A stretch of DNA of 64,000 nucleotides from Astropecten irregularis (Eukaryota > Echinodermata > Asteroidea > Paxillosida > Astropectinidae), in NCBI GenBank assembly GCA_963971285.1, contig OZ020251.1, forward strand, positions 9,300,001-9,364,000, in the 5' to 3' direction. The notes under the pieces were generated by a model that saw nothing but the letters and a program-made list of their open reading frames with translations, did no database searches and was not told the DNA's origin. A program made the position numbers and the translations under genes. Positions 29,101 to 39,439 of this stretch are shown here, in pieces (position 1 is the stretch's first letter; every line of letters begins with the position of its first letter).

Positions 29101-32100
29101 TCCCAGTCAGAAGGGGGTTAAGAGGGGAACATTTCTTGGGAGAGATATTTAAAGGGATTGCATACGTTTGGTAATTTGAGCCTACTGTTTGTTTCAAACC
29201 AATATAATTGAATATATATACCATAAAACTAACCTGGGAAAGTTTCAATTCAAAAGGTGGTAGCGTTTTTGAGATTTTGGCGACAAACTAGAGCGGTTAT
29301 TTCACGCCAGAGAACAGTTAGTCAATAGCTGAGAAGCGTTACGGCCATAACGCTTCTCAGATTCATAATTTTTGGAGATAAAAAGTGACATATTTTTCCA
29401 TAACCGCGGTACTTCGAATTGAACATTTCTCAATATGCATTATGCTATCCAAAGCAGCTGTACTTCTCACCAAGTAAGTTTTTATTGCCATAAATTTTCA
29501 GAGTCATTACCAAACGTATGCAATGCCTTTAAAGTGCATGATGTAGTATGCCAATGAAGCTTTGTAAATACTATATTGATAAAAGATGAACTATGGAAAT
29601 GAAAGGTGTAATATCGATATTGATCCTGAAATTCCCAGCACTCAAAAGATTGGCCACAAGAGAATTCTTCTGTTCACCAACAATGATGACCCGCACGGAG
29701 CAAGCCTGTCGGCCCAACGCCAGGCCAAGACCAAGGCCAAGGACCTACATGAGATCGGCATCGACATCGAACTCATGCACCTGGTACTGCCGGGCAAGGA
29801 CTTTGACCTGACCAAATTCTATCAGGTAATTCCTAAAACAACGGCCTCTTTATAAAGAATCAATACTCATTTTTGTTATCAAAACTAGTCTCGGTTCACG
29901 ACGTTGGTGTGGATACTCGAAACTATTACCCGCACTGACCCACACGTATGAACATATGTATGTACAGGTGATCCACACGTACGTACCTACTGATCTACAT
30001 GTAGGTCTGTAAAAACGTCTTGGGAATCCTGTTGAATCTCCCCCAGAAAATGGGGGAAACGCACTGCGCATGTATTACTTTTCAGGCACAGCCAATGCCA
30101 ATTATAAACATACATGTACATGTACAGTACGTGTGCAGGCCATTGCAGGTAATCATACATATTCAACAGTGTGTCATGGAGACGACGTAGCGTGCTTAGA
30201 GGTTCCCATGCTTGCACAACATTGACAGGATTCTCAAGCTAATCCGTTTGTACATTTGAGTAATAACTTTGCCGTGAATCAAGACTAGATCAAAACATTG
30301 ATTGGTTGCAGTACATTTGTATTGGAAGTCAAAATGAAAATCTATCACAAAATTGGTTGTTCATATATATAGCCCAGATGCGACATGTGAATAGTGTCAG
30401 TCACCATTCTCCGCATTTTCACTTTGCCCTCGCGCTACTTTGTCCATACACCATTGTGCCATCGTCCATGGTCTTTGAAGAAGTGGCAAATGGGCGAGGC
30501 AACTTTCAAACGTGGTTACACGCCTGTCATTCTTTGCAGGACATTGTCTTTTCGCCGGAGGACGAGGACCTAGGAGTCTTGCCGGATCCAGCTGAGAAGT
30601 TTGACGAGCTTCTGATGAGGGTACGGGCCAAGGACCACAAGAAGCGCTCTCTGGGCAAATTGACCTTGACCCTCGGCAAGGGTCTTGATCTAGGAGTAGG
30701 AGTGTAAGAAATTTCTCTTGTTTGTCAGTTGGTCCCTTTGGCATGAGTTGTTTGTTTTTTGGTTCATTTAGTCTCTTAGGAGCTCGTTCCCACTAGATCC
30801 ACAATTTGTGGGATTTGATCCACCTTTTGCCAGATTGCCGGATTTGGGGCTGATTTCACTAATGCTTTGCGATTATCGCTAAAGCCAAAATTCATCGCTT
30901 AACGATGGATTTGGGCTTGACATAAAGATACATTTGTACACACACGTGAGAATTCAATCCAATCCAATCCAGTGAAGGGTAAAGTAAAGGGTAATAGATC
31001 TTGCTAGTTCACTGATGGAAAAGGGACACTGTCAAAAATGAATGCTATGTCATTTTGGTGGTAATTTGCGGGCTTTGTCCATCTTTGTGCAAATTCCATA
31101 CAGCTAAATTTTGAGCTTTTATCTTTTTCTTTTATTCTAAGAATGAATTATTGTCCTGGTAATTATACTTCCACAAATGTATTTGTCATCACGATACTAT
31201 ACTAGCTCAGTTGGTAGAGCACTGGTATTGTATTCCGGGGGTCGCTGGTTCGAACCTCGCTCCAGTAATCTTTTCTATGTTCACTTTTCAATTACTAAAA
31301 TGAATCCAGTCAGTTTCCCTTGTAATGTATTTGAGAATTTCTCATCTATTTTTGTTATTTTCTTTCATCAGGTACAACTTGGTACGTCAACAGACGAAGC
31401 CCTACCCGGTCAAACTGTACAAAAAGACAAACGACCCTCTGAAAAGTAAAACACGTGTTTTCTGTGAGGTAAGCTGGTTAAAACAGGGAAAATGCCGTCT
31501 TTGTAATTAATATGCCAGCTTGAACTGAGAAGAAATTTGATTGAACTTTTATGTACCCTGCAGATGACCCTATCTAGCTTGGGGGTCTAGTGGTATGGCA
31601 TCAGCAACAGGAGGTCATGGGTTCAAATCCCACCTTAGCCAGCGCATGATTTTTTCATGAGCATCCAAAAAGCACTGAGTATGCATTGTTCACCTACCCA
31701 GTATTTCTTTTTTTCATGTCTTCTCTGCGAAAACTCATTAATATCAAGAAAATAACCGGTAGATATTTGTACATGAAAGCCTATGTTTGTTTGGGTTTTT
31801 TTGGGCAGGATACCGGGGAATTACTGATGCCAACCGATATTAAGAAGTTTCAGACGCATGGCGGGAAGAACATCGTCTTTGAGAAGGAGGAACTGACGCA
31901 AATAAAAAACTTCGGTGATCCAGGTAGTTGATCATGATCTGAATGATGTGAAATTTGTTTAACTCTTATCTTAAATGATCCTTTGGATGTAGCATTGTGT
32001 GTATGGCTTCATGGCACAATTGACTATTAGGGGCACCTGCAACATGATTTACGGCTGGATAGCTAAGTTGGTAAGAGTGCATGCCAGTAAGATATTCCAG

Positions 32101-35100
32101 AGGTCGCTGCACGGCTTCGATTCCTGCTCCAGTCAATTTTCTGTGTTCACTTTTCATGATGACTCTACCCCCATTTCAGACAGGTGTGCCAGCGTCGTGC
32201 CGAACTAAATAGATTAGGAGCGACCCTACATGTAGGTCAACCCAATTCAGATTTTGGTTTCAGACAGGCAAACTTAACCCTAACCCTCTGTGCTTGTCAT
32301 ACAAGACAAAAGTCTCCTCTGGTTGCTCCTAATTGTTTCAGACGTTGAACTTTCTATGTCCTTAATTTAATTCTTAACTCTGGCACGCCTGTCTGAAACG
32401 ATGGTTAAATTCAATCAGTTTGCCTTGTTATTTGATGATTATATCTATTTTTAATCTTTTTTCCCCCAGGTCTTTGCTTGATGGGGTTTAAGCCCCGCAC
32501 CAGCCTGAAGCCACATTACTACATTCGGCCTGGCCAGTTCATCTTCCCGGATGAGAATGTTGTCAAGGGAAGCACCAGCCTCTTCTCCGCTCTCCTCCAG
32601 CGATGCCTCGCTAAGGAGGTGGTTGCCATTTGCCGATTCATTCCACGCAAGAACTCAGCGCCGCATTTTGTTGCCCTACGACCTCAGGTAATATTAGCCA
32701 AAGATTTAGCCCTTTAACAACCCGCAGTAGACCCAGATAACAATCACATGTGGTGAAAATGTTAATGCTTTCTACAGTTCTGTATTTTTATCTGCTGCTC
32801 TACACTTCAACATTTTACGCTCTTTACAATATTTTAGCCAAGCACAAGAGTGTACAAGGGTACTAGGGCCTTTCTGAAAATAAGAAACACATGTAGCAAG
32901 ATTGTTCCTAAAATTTATGTCGATATCAGATTAAAATGTTCTACATCTCAGCCGGTGAACACATATGTTAATTGACTGAAACTTTGTAAATGCCCACAGA
33001 ATGTTTTATTGTGTGTATACCCAAGATCTGTCGCAGTGCCCTTGCTTTGCCAAAAATGAGGTCTGTTTAGCTTAGGCTGCATCCAAATCTGTTGTCTAGA
33101 GCTAGGTCTAGGTCTATGCTCCATTGGAAATATGTGGAGGCACCAAAACAATAGACCTAGACAAAGCTGTGTGGAAAGCGAGTTTCGGACATGGTGCAAG
33201 GTGCCAGCGATAGTGCTATTGATCAGCCATACCTTATGGCCAAGGATTTGACATCTGGGCTTGCAGAATATTTTATATTTTCTCAATGCCGCGTTTCCAG
33301 TAAGGTCCATATTGGCATCATCTTATGATTTGTCGCTGTTGAGTGGTTAAACTGACAAAGAATTGCATGGATTCTCTCCTCTTGGCAGGCTGAAGAGCTC
33401 GATGAACATAATGTACAGGTGACGCCACCAGGATTCCATCTCCTCTACCTGCCCTACGCCGATGACATCAGGAACCTTTCTCTGCCAGATGATCAGCCAA
33501 AAGGTATCCAAATACAAAGCCCCATCTTCTCTTGTCAGCCTGCCCATTGTCTTTCTATTGATCATGTAGCTTTACCAAATGCTTGGAGTTAGAAGGGCCT
33601 GACGGGTTTCAATCCAAGCAGGATCTTTCTCAAAGGCTAAATGACAAGGGAACAAGAACATGCAAGTAAAAGATGCACATAAATGGATAACGGGAATGGG
33701 AAACCTATTAATGTATTGCTCGTTGATTTTCAAAAAGAGTAAGAATGGGCTGATGTTAAAGGAAGCCTTTTACTTTGGTGATGAATGTGATTAATTTCTC
33801 TTCAAGCCTAATTGATAAAAAGATAACAAGACCAGTAATCATCATGCGAAAGCATATCATACAAAAATTGGTCTCCTGATGAGGACTAGAGCAGACTAGT
33901 CGAAACGTTGAGACCTTAATTGCGAGAAGTGAGAATGATACAGAAGTGCGAAAGTACGAACGATTCTCACATGTTTCCGCAAACCGATTCACATAAAAAT
34001 TTTCTCGTTGATTAGAAATCAATAGAAATCGGACACAAATATGAATTTCCAGCTCACTGCAAATGTATTCTTTTTATGAATTTTTCTTTTGGCAGCAAAC
34101 AGTGATCAGATTGACAAGGCTAAGGAAGTTATCAAGAAGCTGACGTTCAAGTTTAAGAGCGAGGATTTTGAGAACCCCGTCCTGCAGACGTACTACCGCA
34201 ACCTAGAGGCCTTGGCTTTGGACCGCGACAAACCTGATGAAATTGTTGACCTCACAGGTTAGATATTTCTGGGTTTCATCACTGGATAGGCCTTTTCACA
34301 CTGCAAGCTTTCAACCTGGGACGAACTCAACCCGGGGCGAACTCCATTCCCGCCCTGGGTTAAAATTTGATTTTCAACCCCGCGTTCAACCCACTGTCGT
34401 TTCACATTTGCCTTTCGCGAACCCACCTTCAACACGGGGCGACCTCAAACCGATTCAATTCACACTGCCTTTTTCATCCCGGGGCGAAGGTTTCAACCTG
34501 GGGCAAAAAATCTCAACCCTGGTCCGGAGCAGGGTTGACTTCAACCCGGGTTGAAGTCAATCTTGGGGTTGACGTGGGGTTGATGTGGGGTTGGCGCAGG
34601 GTTGAAAAATTTCCAGTGTGAATTGGCGCCAATTTCAACCCCGCGCCAACCCTGCACTGGCCTGCCTTTCCATGCCCCATGCCTGCCCTTTCATCAGCCC
34701 CACCATCCTAGTTTATTGCCCACTTGCTTTTAAAGGTTAACTGTGATCAAAACTCATATGAAGTTCAATAGATCTGTATTTTTTATAAAACTCAACCTGT
34801 CTATCATTGTTTTTGCTAAAAGATATTGTATATAGAAATGGGAGGTATTTTAGACACATAATTTAGCACCCCACTTTTTGTGGCGAAAAACCTTGCTTAG
34901 CATGTACGTCACATGCAGAATGCCATGCAGTATACTGTGGTGCGAGCTTATACAAGTTCTGTACATGTAGTTGATGTCACCAGCGATTGTTGCATGGATT
35001 GGTTCCAAGGGGGACTTTTTAAGGGAGCAGGCATACATGTACTTATTTTGAAATGTTTTGGTCAAAATTAAGCACTTAGAAATATAAATCTATATACCGG

Positions 35101-38100
35101 GTAGTCATGAAATAAGTATTAAGCAATAATTTTAGAGTACTTTCACCCCTTTGATTACAGTAAATCTATACATGTAAGGGCACTTTTTCAAAATAATCCT
35201 GGGAAATGGTTGACAGAAATGTGTCAGTGCCTCATAGTTTATTTTCAATTGGCTCTCAGTAAATTAATAGCACACATAAAGGTTATCCATTATATCATCT
35301 TCTGTTCCATTTCTGCTATCGTTTATTTCTTCTTTATCTATTGCCTAGTTTCTTTTATTGTTTGCTAGTTTATCTTTGTTTCTTTGTTCTGTCACTCATT
35401 TCCAATTGTATTCATTTCTTTAGTTGTTTTGTGGCTTGTGCATAAATGTTGTCACTTCATGTATCAAGCTGATACTTCTTTTATAGTGACGATACGAGTC
35501 CAAGAGTCAACAGTTATTTGGTTCTTCCTTTGCAGCTCCTGATCACGAGATGATCCGTAAACGGGCAGGGGGAAAACTGCAGGAATTGAAGGACCTAGTT
35601 TTTCCTGATGGCTATGTTCCTGGTGCCAAACAGCGTAAGGTGAGTTGGTATCCCTTCTCCTTCTCTTTCAAAATATACCCTGGGGCGGTTAAAGCCCAAA
35701 TCCATCACTACACCGAAAATTGCTATGCAAAGTAGCGATCGATTCTCCGTTTAGCGATGGATTTGGGCTTAAGCGATGATCGCAAAGCGTTTGTGAAATC
35801 GACCCCTGATATGTTCTCTGAATGGTAGACAGTATTGTAGATGTTCAAGCATGTTATGTAGAAAACGTAAAAAACTTCATATCAAAAGCTTGATTGTCCA
35901 ACTTGAATACGAGTTCAAAGAATTTATGTGAACTATAGGAGGACTGCACAGAACCATATTTTGAAGAATGCATGACTTGCAAGTTTTAGCTCTTTAAACT
36001 AAGGGCTTAATGACCTTGGTTAGTCCAAATCCAAAGAATTGGGATACTGCACCGTGAAGATGTCCCTGGCTCTGGACCTTTGTGTTGGCCATCTTGGCAT
36101 CAGGAAAAGAAACTTGAATACTGGCCAGGACCTGCCATTGAAAAAACATGGCCAAGCCTGGGCCTTCAGGCCTGAAATACTCCTCTTGTTGACTCATACT
36201 TTCACTGCAATAGAGCTGATTTAAAATCTTAAAAGCCTAGATTCTAGACACTATCCATGATCATTGTGGATTCAATCTATCAGTTAGGTTTAGTGTCAAC
36301 TATGATACAGGACAAAGCTTAAGGGGCTTGAAGTTGATAATTCAAGGCTAAGGACTATAGACAAAGTCCAGGCCTTGCTTCGCAAAATCCTTGCTTCTCT
36401 GTGGCAGGGCCCAACCAGCATTAGGTTTCTCTCATTTATTCCCGAAGGCAGAAGAATCTGTCTAAATGTATTTTGGATGATTGAGAACGTTCATAGCTGA
36501 TAAGGGTACTTCACACATACATGAAAATGTATTATCAAATTCATAACCAAAATGGCAAAATAACTACGCATATTTTGTATATACATTTGAAGTGTGAAAT
36601 ACTGTGAAATAATTTTATATCTGACTTATTTCCCTGAAGAGTGTATTAAATTTAATGCGACCTTTCTTGACAAATTATGCTAAGTCCTTGCTGCTGGTAT
36701 TAACTATGTATTTGCTATTTACATCATGCAGGTGGGAGGCAGGGAACCAGGCAAGTCTGAACCAATGGTAGATGTGGATATGAGCGACTATGCACGACAG
36801 TCAAAGGTACGTGATTATGGATTCAGTGCTCTGTCCATCATTTGTGTTATAACTGTTTGGTAATAAGCCTTTCATCAGTCGAAATTGAGCAATATCAGGT
36901 ACACAGAATTATTTCACTGTACGTTAACATCTTGCACCACTGCACTGTACATGATGGATATAAGAATGGCACATTTGAACCAGCCCATTCCACAGAAGGG
37001 TATCGCTATACAAAAGCTTGCCCTGAATCACATGCCATAAAGGAGAGTCGGAAAATTCAAATTGGGGTGTTAAAATGTAATGAGACAGTCTCTGTACCTG
37101 ATACTATTCAGATTTAAAGGTAGTATCATACTTTGGTAACAAACCGAAACAGAAATTTTCTCAGATTTACCTAAAACTTACAGGGTATAAAAGATGTTGA
37201 TGTTAGAAACATACCGTTCAAATATGTCTGCCTGAAATGCTGTATTTATCCAGAAAAGAGTCAAACTTGTAACCAAAATGATTTTTGATCTTTTAAAGAT
37301 CAAAAATAAAATAGAAAAGACTTAAGAAATAATGTATCCGTTTTTTCAGTTTTCTCAAAAAGTGGGCACTGTATGGGACTGAAATTTCCACAGATGACTG
37401 TTATGCCAGGCTGGCACTTGCACGATTCTGTGGCACGCATTGGCACGACTTGAGTCGTGCCCGTGCGCAAACCAGTCGTAAACTGGCGTGAAGTGTGCGT
37501 AAACCCGTCGTGCCTGCGTGCCATGTCGGGACGAGAATTTTGAAATGTTCAAAATTTTTGTCACGACAAAATTTAGCGACCGGGTCGTGAACTATGCGCA
37601 AACTGTTCGTGAACTCGTCGGGACGATGCGGGAGGATGCGTGCCAGTGCGTGGCAGTGCGCGCCATGCCACGACTGTCACGAACTGCACGAATAGTTCAC
37701 GAACAGCTCACGTCGAGTTCTCCAGTAGTTCACGACATGTTCACGAATTAGCGCACGTCGCAGCGTGGCCGTGCCTTCCCACTGACACGGTCACGTTTAC
37801 TTCACGCATTGATGGCACGAGCACTTCACGACTACTGCCCGACAGTGGCGCTCGCGTCGGTGCAGGGATATATAGGCTTCCTGGACAATCCAGAGATCGC
37901 CAGCGAAGAGACAACTTATATCACAGAAACAACTTCCCATAGTGGAATATATTGAGGATAATATATCTCTGTAAAGTAGTATATGGAGTCTAGGACTACA
38001 GATAGATTTGTTTAAATGTTTATTTCAGAATTCCTTGAACAATGCATTGTCCTGCTACAGAGAACTGGGAGGGGCATACAAAGAATTTATAGAAATAAAA

Positions 38101-38887
38101 AAACAACACAACTCTTGAATGGATTATCAGATTCAACTCAAATTCAAATAATGTTTTAATATTCCTTGGCATTCTCATCTGAACTTACAATAATACTTGG
38201 GAAATGATGACTTTAACAAGATTTGATTTGATTTGATTCGATTCCACAGCCAATCCAAAAATGGCCAGGGGTTGGGGAGGCCCCATTTTTACATGGCGTG
38301 CCCAAGTCGGCACGACACCCGAATTGCGCAAACTCGTCGTGCCAATGCGGGAAGTGCGTAAACTATGCGTAAACTATGCGTGAACTCGTCGTGCCAGTTC
38401 GTGTAAATGTGGACACTGATGGGCACGCATTCGTTAACTCGTCGTGAACTCGTCGTGAACTCGTCGTGAACAGTGCGGGAGCCTCCCAGTTCGTGCCCCA
38501 AAATGTCTCGACTTGCCACGACAAAATCATGGCCAAAAGTCGTGCAAGTGTCAGCCTGGCTTTACTGTATCTTCCTTGATATTTGTTCCAACGAATATAT
38601 GTATTTCTGTGACAAAAACCAAAGTATGATATTTCCTTTAACTCGCAAATGGCTTATTTAGGCTTATTAACCCTCTACTATTATTCCTATACCTGAGGTG
38701 ATTGAAATTCCTTACACTTGTGCAACCTCCGTATACTTAAAAAATTTTGTTTTTTCGAATTCTGTTTTTGCAGCTTGGCAAGTTGACAGTGGCAGTCTTG
38801 AAAGATTTCTGCTCTAAGAATGGCTTGTCTACGGCTGGCAAGAAGAACGACCTCATCGAGACAATCAAGACACACTTCGGTGTATAA
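25980..38887 (+). CDS. XRCC6: XRCC6 (Ku70), complete, 14 coding exons
   Basis: Ku70 pairs with Ku80 to form the ring that binds DNA ends and starts non-homologous end joining. Exons: 25980-26177, 26642-26764, 27213-27267, 28046-28136, 29639-29825, 30540-30703, 31372-31468, 31809-31923, 32470-32687, 33389-33503, 34096-34257, 35536-35639, 36732-36806, 38774-38887. All join in frame to 605 aa (human 609). Order: acidic N-terminal tail (1-35), von Willebrand-like alpha/beta domain (SLIFLVDC at ~36 to ~250), beta-barrel Ku core (~250-450, with [20 protein letters not shown] and [16 protein letters not shown]), C-terminal arm ([17 protein letters not shown]), linker, and SAP domain ([20 protein letters not shown]) at the end. 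The start is the first ATG giving the acidic tail and SLIFLVD. Confidence 0.96.
26230..26370 (+). repeat. SINE-1 copy
   Basis: GGGGGCATCACCAACATAGT GCTGGATAGC, GATCGCTGACCAGTTCGAAT and CAGTCAATTTTTCTGTGTTC. XRCC6 intron, 50 bp after exon 1. Confidence 0.72.
26642..26764 (+). CDS. XRCC6: XRCC6 exon 2
   Basis: 41 codons, [20 protein letters not shown] then [21 protein letters not shown]; the donor is CCAG|GTATGA. Matches human [21 protein letters not shown]. Confidence 0.95.
26972..27119. repeat. MITE family R6 copy (148 bp)
   Basis: TIRs GGGGTCGATTTCACGAAG and CTTGAAATCGACCCC. Internal GATCGATCGTAAC, ATTGTATCCCATAAC and GGGGCTGCAATGCATCATAA blocks are recognisable, decayed, inside the satellite insert units (for example 51209-51310). 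Confidence 0.85.
27213..27267 (+). CDS. XRCC6: XRCC6 exon 3
   Basis: The acceptor is TTTCTTTTCAG; it encodes [18 protein letters not shown], matching human ELDNPGAKRILELDQFKG. The donor is AAGG|GTAAGC. Confidence 0.92.
27361..27600 (+). repeat. tRNA-derived SINE-2 copy
   Basis: Degenerate tRNA head (AGCGTGGCAAGTGTGTTACA, GGCCGGGGTCTGATCCCAGC) then the conserved body CTGGGTTCTCCGGTTTTCCT CCCTCCACAAAAATC. The better copy is at 39440-39670. The conserved body resembles SINE core domains spread widely in animals, but I cannot name the class with certainty. Confidence 0.7.
28046..28136 (+). CDS. XRCC6: XRCC6 exon 4
   Basis: The acceptor is GTTTAAACAG; it encodes [20 protein letters not shown] then WTCSNMFSQ, matching human DYSLSEVLWVCANLFSD. 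The donor is AGAG|GTAACC. Confidence 0.92.
28262..28700. repeat. Family R7 element with 29-bp hairpin
   Basis: Bases 28626-28694 form a perfect-looking hairpin: ATTTTGTTTTGGAGGCCTTG CAAAT and its inverse around a 13-base loop. Upstream blocks (GTCACAGGACTGCACTCATA, ATCGTTCGGACGAACGATC, CCCATGGTGACTGTTTGCAC) recur at 43950-44660 in the opposite orientation. Confidence 0.8.
29150..29531. repeat. MITE family R8 copy (382 bp)
   Basis: TIRs TAAAGGGATTGCATACGTTT and AAACGTATGCAATGCCTTTA. An internal hairpin, GCTGAGAAGCGTTA...TAACGCTTCTCAG, lies near 29330-29360. It ends 107 bp upstream of XRCC6 exon 5. Confidence 0.88.
29639..29825 (+). CDS. XRCC6: XRCC6 exon 5
   Basis: The acceptor is AAATTCCCAG; it encodes [18 protein letters not shown] and [19 protein letters not shown]. 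The donor is [18 protein letters not shown](N/E)D is a Ku70 hallmark. Confidence 0.95.
30540..30703 (+). CDS. XRCC6: XRCC6 exon 6
   Basis: The acceptor is TCTTTGCAG; it encodes [20 protein letters not shown] and [20 protein letters not shown]. The donor is AGT|GTAAGA. This is the start of the Ku beta-barrel. Confidence 0.94.
30845..30925. repeat. Foldback fragment (family also at 35690-35808)
   Basis: TTTGCGATTATCGCTAAAGC CAAAATTCATCGC and GCGATGGATTTGGGCTTGAC... are inverse-related and repeat at 35690-35808. Confidence 0.6.
31190..31300 (+). repeat. SINE-1 copy
   Basis: TAGCTCAGTTGGTAGAGCAC, GGGGGTCGCTGGTTCGAACC and TATGTTCACTTTTCAATTAC. Good A and B boxes but no intact acceptor stem, so not a tRNA gene. 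Confidence 0.8.
31372..31468 (+). CDS. XRCC6: XRCC6 exon 7
   Basis: The acceptor is TTTCATCAG; it encodes [20 protein letters not shown] and [12 protein letters not shown]. The donor is GAG|GTAAGC. Confidence 0.95.
31553..31650 (+). repeat. tRNA-like repeat, different head
   Basis: GGGGGTCTAGTGGTATGGCA and GGTCATGGGTTCAAATCCCA CCTTAGCCAG carry A- and B-box-like segments. The arms do not pair as a complete tRNA. Confidence 0.5.
31809..31923 (+). CDS. XRCC6: XRCC6 exon 8
   Basis: The acceptor is TTGGGCAG; it encodes [20 protein letters not shown] and [15 protein letters not shown]. The donor is CCAG|GTAGTT. Confidence 0.94.
31990..32160 (+). repeat. SINE-1 copy
   Basis: GACTATTAGGGGCACCTGCA, CGGCTGGATAGCTAAGTTGG, CTCCAGTCAATTTTCTGTGT and TCACTTTTCATGATGAC. 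Directly abuts the MITE at 32174. Confidence 0.7.
32174..32398. repeat. MITE family R9 copy (225 bp)
   Basis: TIRs TTTCAGACAGGTGTGCCAG and CTGGCACGCCTGTCTGAAA. Internal AGGAGCGACC and GGTTGCTCCTAATT blocks are also inverse. Confidence 0.88.
32470..32687 (+). CDS. XRCC6: XRCC6 exon 9
   Basis: The acceptor is TTCCCCCAG; it encodes [40 protein letters not shown] and [10 protein letters not shown]. The donor is CAG|GTAATA. Most conserved part of the Ku core. Confidence 0.96.
32880..33340. other. XRCC6 intron, unassigned
   Basis: Only a small inverted repeat (CTAGGTCTAGGTC / GACCTAGAC, 33102-33170) was seen. Confidence 0.4.
33389..33503 (+). CDS. XRCC6: XRCC6 exon 10
   Basis: The acceptor is CTTGGCAG; it encodes [20 protein letters not shown] then SLPDDQPK. 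The donor is AAAG|GTATCC. A GTATCC donor resembles U12 only in part (no TT follows), so the intron is taken as U2-type. Confidence 0.94.
33870..33915 (+). ncRNA. Hammerhead-ribozyme-like motif
   Basis: GGTCTC, CTGATGAG, a hairpin GACTAG-AGCAGA-CTAGTC, CGAAAC, GTT, GAGACC in that order. This reproduces the CUGAUGA / stem II / GAAA core of hammerheads and pairs GGTCTC with GAGACC as stem I, but stem III is almost absent. Similar minimal motifs are known in Penelope-like and other retroelements. Cleavage activity is not implied. Confidence 0.45.
34096..34257 (+). CDS. XRCC6: XRCC6 exon 11
   Basis: The acceptor is TTTGGCAG; it encodes [20 protein letters not shown] and [18 protein letters not shown]. 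The donor is ACAG|GTTAGA. Confidence 0.95.
34293..34622. repeat. GC-rich foldback element
   Basis: TTCACACTG at the left and CAGTGTGAA at the right enclose many CAACCCGGGGCGAACTC-type units in both orientations, including a perfect 22-bp palindrome centred on CAACCCGGGTTG (about 34541). XRCC6 intron. Confidence 0.8.
34690..35520. other. XRCC6 intron, unassigned
   Basis: AT-rich sequence with a pyrimidine-rich stretch (about 35290-35410); no recognised repeat or gene. Confidence 0.4.
35536..35639 (+). CDS. XRCC6: XRCC6 exon 12
   Basis: The acceptor is CCTTTGCAG; it encodes [20 protein letters not shown] then [14 protein letters not shown]. The donor is AAG|GTGAGT. Confidence 0.92.
35690..35808. 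repeat. Foldback element ending in GTGAAATCGACCCC
   Basis: AAAGCCCAAATCCATCACTA is the inverse of AGCGATGGATTTGGGCTTAA. The right end GTGAAATCGACCCC matches the R6 MITE terminus. Confidence 0.65.
36105..36440 (+). repeat. R5 repeat copy (long)
   Basis: GAATACTGGCCAGGACCTGC, AACATGGCCAAGCCTGGGCC TTCAGGCC, GAAATACTCCTCTTGTTGAC and TAGACACTATCCATGATCA. The right end (GGCCCAACCAGCATTAGGTT) is the inverse of the left, giving TIR-like ends. Confidence 0.65.
36732..36806 (+). CDS. XRCC6: XRCC6 exon 13 (linker)
   Basis: 25 codons, [20 protein letters not shown] then ARQSK; the acceptor is ATCATGCAG and the donor AAG|GTACGT. It corresponds to the poorly conserved linker before the SAP domain; supported by frame and splice sites. 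Confidence 0.82.
37116..38642. mobile_element. MITE R2 copy interrupted by a nested element
   Basis: Left R2 part 37116-37403 (TTAAAGGTAGTATCATACTT, palindrome around GATCTTTTAAAGATC), right R2 part 38562-38642 (TTACTGTATCTTCCTTGATA to ACCAAAGTATGATATTTCCT TTAA). Removing the middle restores the uninterrupted sequence seen at 19229-19318. Confidence 0.9.
37404..38561. mobile_element. Nested 1.16-kb foldback element, TTA target duplication
   Basis: Ends GCCAGGCTGGCACTTGCACG and the inverse CGTGCAAGTGTCAGCCTGGC. TTA flanks both sides, a 3-bp duplication as made by PIF/Harbinger-type transposases. Inside are long sub-terminal arrays of CGTCGTGAAC / GTTCACGACG units in both directions. No transposase ORF. 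Confidence 0.85.
38774..38887 (+). CDS. XRCC6: XRCC6 exon 14 (SAP domain)
   Basis: The acceptor is GTTTTTGCAG; 37 codons, [20 protein letters not shown] then [17 protein letters not shown] and TAA. A putative poly(A) signal ATTAAA is at 39057-39062. Confidence 0.94.
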   Translation, partial: LGKLTVAVLKDFCSKNGLSTAGKKNDLIETIKTHFGV

Positions 38888-39439
38888 AACACATTTTTTA
38901 TTTTGTCAAATGTGTTACAAGCACTTGCTAGTGTGACATATTTGTGACTTACTCCGAGAAAAAAGGTAATACGTGGCAAATCTGAAAACCTGAATTATCA
39001 ACACAAGTTAAAGAAAAGGCTACATCTTGGGATGCATGTCTTTGACATGTTCTTGCATTAAACATGTTAAAGGTAATATCATACTTGAAATATTAATGAA
39101 CATACTGTTATTTCTAAAGCTTCTCATTACATAATCACAAATGGGAAATTATTGGAAAGCCTCAAGAAGTGGAAACAAATTGCAGATTTGTGGACAAAAT
39201 ACAAACAAGTCAATAACCGTTCATGTTTTATTTTATTTTTTAGGGTAGTATAAAACATTGGTAAAGTAACAGAAAGGGTCGGACGGAACCTTATATACCA
39301 TTTATGAAGTCTGTACACTGTTTGTATCATTTATGAAGTAGCCTGCAACACCATATTGAAGAAAAAATGAAACTTGGACACCAACTATTTTGTTGTGGTA
39401 ACAAACTAAAATTAAAGATATGTGTATGCATAGGGGGGT

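Noticed and set aside
31190..31300. tRNA gene
   Set aside because: Has A- and B-box-like segments, but no intact acceptor or anticodon stems. The same sequence with a common tail recurs many times, so it is a SINE.
33504..34095. U12 intron after XRCC6 exon 10 (donor GTATCC)
   Set aside because: The donor continues GTATCCAAAT and lacks the CCTTT of U12 sites; the acceptor has a normal pyrimidine tract, so U2-type is more likely.
37300..38519. Overlapping ORFs in both strands
   Set aside because: They follow the CGTCGTG/CACGACG repeat units of the nested foldback element; no transposase similarity.
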